Part shown: piece by piece, positions 61,212-64,000 of the stretch | Layout of the letters: each line of letters opens with the position of its first letter | How positions within the stretch are numbered: the first letter of the stretch is position 1 | Assembly: GCA_033239005.1 (NCBI GenBank) | Contig: BSQZ01000030.1 | Coordinates: 1,140,001 to 1,204,000 of the forward strand | DNA: 64,000 bases | Source of the DNA: Lamellibrachia satsuma | Taxonomy: Eukaryota > Annelida > Polychaeta > Sabellida > Siboglinidae | Reading direction: 5' to 3' | Program-made: the position numbers and the translations under genes | The notes under the pieces: generated by a model | What the model was told of the DNA's origin: nothing | The model's database searches: none | The model's input: the letters and a program-made list of their open reading frames with translations, nothing else

Positions 61212-62614
61212 AAATGGGAGTCGACTAAAAATGACAAAAGTCGAGCGGAGGAGGATGTGTCCCGCTTTTCCATCAGCAGATGTTGACACCTGTGTAATAA
61301 CAGTCAAACCTCCCTTTATGATCACCTCAATATACACCCACCTCACCATTACGGTCACCTCAGTAATACACCCACCTCACCATTACGGTCACCCTGGGAC
61401 AGTTGCAAATTATGTCCAAAGCAGCAAAGTATAGGCCTGGTAATACAGTCACCTTGTTATTAAGGTCAGTTTGGCCCAGTACCAAGGGCAACCTTAATAG
61501 TGAGGTCCCATTTGTATTGAGTGAGCTATTCAGCTAACTAAAACAACTACCCCTGTAGCACAAACCACTTGGACATGTTCCACTCAAAATATATATATAT
61601 AATTGGTAGGCACCATCATTAAATGTAAATGTTTAATTTTAAACTTTCTAGCCACGTATAAATATACAGTTCACTCGCAACACCAAACGTGATAAAGTTG
61701 TAACAAACTATAATTTATAACAAATCCTAGCACTACGAAGCTGTTATTTGTAGAAAGACCAACAGTAACATTATCAATTATAAACTGTCATTAGTATAAT
61801 ACAATAGTAGGCTAAGTGGAACAGGTAAAATAATTGCTGTATATAACAATAAGACTTTATAACGTTAACATGTTGAAGCTGTATGCTTCATAAGGATAAA
61901 CAATTAAGTGCGCTTAATAATTTTCGGTCACCTGCATCTATAAAGAACATACAATTTCATGTTGAAGGCACAAACTCCAATTGTTTTGATCATAAACTCA
62001 CGTTATTCAGTATAAACTACGTCTGTTCCATCACCGCCAAAATGTGCTTAATGATCCACAATTTTTAAATAAAATTTGACTTATCTGTTTACGAATATCA
62101 ACTTTGCCATTCAGTAAGGGCAGCCTAACAGGTGGACCAGTGCTGGGTGGCCGGGTTATAATTTTTTTATAGATAACACTCGAAGGAGTGATGTAGCTAC
62201 AGTCATTAATTAACAAAACATATTTGCACACTGTAGGAGCAACTGGGAGCAATAAATAACAGAAATAAAAACACCATTGATATCCTGGTCTGCCCTGGTC
62301 CGCCTGTTAGGCTGTCCTCATTCAATATAATGTAAACACAAGATTTGTAAACACGAGATTCATCTTGAATCATAAAAATTTCGCCTAAAATACATCAAAC
62401 TGTTACATAGTTTATACTGTATAACATCATTTTACAATAAAAATTATCAGATTGAACTTTAAACAGCTACACTTTATCACACTGACAGACTTTGATCTCT
62501 CTAAGTTGTTGCTTCTTTTACATATGCGTTAATACTATGATATTAGTAAATGTCTAATGCTTCTTTCATTGAATAGCTGTCCCAAACATCCACGCGGCGT
62601 CAGTTCTACTTCCC

Positions 62615-62680
62615 TGCCTTCCTTGGCCACCGTCTGCCTTCCTTGGCCACCGTCTGCCTTCCTTGGCCACCGTCTGCCTT
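62615..62680. repeat. 20-bp minisatellite, 3-4 copies
   Basis: TGCCTTCCTTGGCCACCGTC in tandem; the last copy is cut into TGCCTTTCATGCGGCCACC. Confidence 0.95.
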
Positions 62681-63186
62681 TCATGCGGCCACCTGTTTCT
62701 CTGCCTCATTCCTAGGTTGATCTCATCTTTTCTGTTGTGCAATATGAATCATGATCTGTATAACGCAGATCATTATTGGGAAATCAAAATCATGATCCAT
62801 ATGATGTAGAAAATTGTAGGCAATCCTAAACATGACCTAAGTAATGTGGATCCCTGACGCAATCTAAATGACATAGATCATGATCTGTGTATTGAAGATC
62901 ATCTTTGGGTAATCCAGGCAGTGACCTGAATCATAATCTGTCGATCATGTCACAGTGCAACTTGCATGAGAAGGTTGACCAGTGGCTCATTTAAGTGCAT
63001 CTTCTTGGGTACTGATGGTCTCAGACTTTGACTTGATGAGTAAGAGCAGACTAAGTCTCCTGGGCTGGGGCGTCTTGTGTCTCACTACAAACATGAAAGA
63101 CACTTAAAATACTCAAGGTGGCAGGTTGAAATAATCACTGTTTGTTATACACTGCCCAATTCATGCTAACAGCAACTTAACTTCTC

Positions 63187-63332
63187 TTGGAGGTGAAAAC
63201 TGTTTATTCTTATCACTTATTACTGGAATTCCATCACAGATATTATTACTGATTTATACTTGGAGGTGAAAACTGTTTATTCTTATCACTTATTACTGGA
63301 ATTCCATCACAGATATTATTACTGATTTATAC
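63187..63332. repeat. 73-bp perfect tandem duplication
   Basis: 63187-63259 and 63260-63332 read identically, starting TTGGAGGTGAAAACTG. Confidence 0.95.
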
Positions 63333-63508
63333 TGAATTTAACCAAACTTTGAAAATTAGCAAGATGAGTATACCATTGTGCCATCGTATCAGTTGAGTGA
63401 TTGTCTATATCTGAACTGTGTATCATTAATTACAGGGGGTGGCAGAGGCCTGAACTAGTTTCCCATCTCCCACCTGTATTGGGGTCAACCTCAAGGGGGG
63501 TTACCTAG

Positions 63509-64000
63509 AGGTGTCTCAAGCAGAACAAGAGGCCACTAGCACAGACAAACCAATATCAAATCGTCCGAAAAACATCTCTGAAACAGGTTATAGATGCGTA
63601 TGTTTTAAATGCAAGGAGCATAGTAAATAAGAAAAACGAATTAAACATTATGGTAGAAGATATTGACCCTAACATAATTGGTAGAACTGAATCATGGGCC
63701 AACATAAACATAACAGATGCTGAATTAGGACTGAATGGATATGTAACGTTTAGGAGAGATCGAATAGGAAGAAGGGGAGGGGGAGTTATTTTATATGTTA
63801 AAGAATCTATTCAGGCTTATGAAATAAAACTAGAAAGGGAAGCAGATTGCGATGAAGCTGTTTGGTGCAAAATTGTTTCAGGAAATTCAAAATTAACTAT
63901 TGGATTAGTTTACCGAAGTCCAAACATAAACGAAGAGGACAACACAGAAATAAAAAATGCTATAAAGGAACTTAGTCAAGGGGAATGTATCATAATGGGA
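63509..64000 (+). mobile_element. LINE endonuclease domain, 5' part, runs off the window
   Basis: Frame open from 63509 to the edge without a stop. It reads YVLNARSIVNKKNELNIMVE, then DPNIIGRTESWANINITD, GYVTFRRDRIGRRGGGVILY, DEAVWCKIVSGNSKLTIGLV, YRSPNINEED and ends ECIIMG. NARS..NK..EL, the TESW glutamate, R.DR..RRGGGV and YRSPN are the standard apurinic-endonuclease motifs of non-LTR retrotransposons (CR1/jockey-like style). The next expected motif, GDFN, would lie just past the edge. The I-to-R change in IIGRTESW is unusual; the frame is otherwise intact. No TSD can be checked. This is a transposon, not a host gene. Confidence 0.9.

Larger units (their letters stand above)
61212..63508. 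other. Intergenic, small repeats only
   Basis: No gene seen. Contents: a two-copy repeat of CCACCTCACCATTACGGTCA at 61335-61395; a 20-bp tandem (TGCCTTCCTTGGCCACCGTC, three to four copies) at 62615-62680; a degenerate tract of ATCATGATCTGT/GCAGATCAT words at 62740-62950; a perfect 73-bp tandem duplication at 63187-63332. Confidence 0.6.

Overview
The window is nuclear DNA of an animal, most likely a non-vertebrate bilaterian. It holds one spliced protein gene with GT-AG introns, a non-coding background that is mostly AT-rich and CpG-poor, LINE and DNA-transposon remains, and a very high load of minisatellites (about thirty arrays). The taxon cannot be fixed from sequence alone; a lophotrochozoan is a guess, not a result.

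The gene is a homeodomain-interacting protein kinase (HIPK family, the undivided invertebrate counterpart of vertebrate HIPK1/2/3). I can place 14 coding exons on the + strand between 9453 and 54932. All 13 introns are GT-AG, every phase matches, and the lengths sum to 3918 nt (1305 codons plus stop). Exon 1 carries the N-terminus and most of the kinase domain (P-loop, VAIK lysine, HAD-type catalytic loop, [12 protein letters not shown] activation segment). Exons 2-4 finish the kinase. Exons 5-10 match the homeodomain-interaction and linker region, exon 11 carries the NLS-like KKRAK and the SUMO-interacting motif, and exons 12-14 form the tail ending in the family's YTTFPLSP-type C-terminus. 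A CpG-enriched block at 2240-3180 with a possible first coding exon (2914-2979) is the best promoter candidate in the window.

Layout: 1-2240, intergenic with a hairpin, a decayed LINE tail and microsatellites; 2240-3180, CpG-enriched candidate promoter; 3180-9438, probable 5' intron; 9439-10474, exon 1; 10475-41299, a 30.8-kb intron with most of the minisatellites, one clean DNA transposon copy with 8-bp target-site duplications, a second nested transposon-like insertion and a MITE-like element; 41300-54932, exons 2-14; 54933 to about 60200, probable long 3' UTR; 60651-61211, a perfect 33-bp array; 63509-64000, the 5' part of a LINE endonuclease ORF running off the edge.

The most unusual observation is that several minisatellites in the HIPK introns are built from the exon-intron junctions themselves. 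The exon 3 and exon 4 acceptors, the exon 6 donor, the exon 7 acceptor tract and the exon 7 donor are each reiterated in tandem inside the adjacent intron, making clusters of decoy splice sites. At exon 7 the 33-bp period keeps the reading frame, so decoy donors could add blocks of 11 residues.
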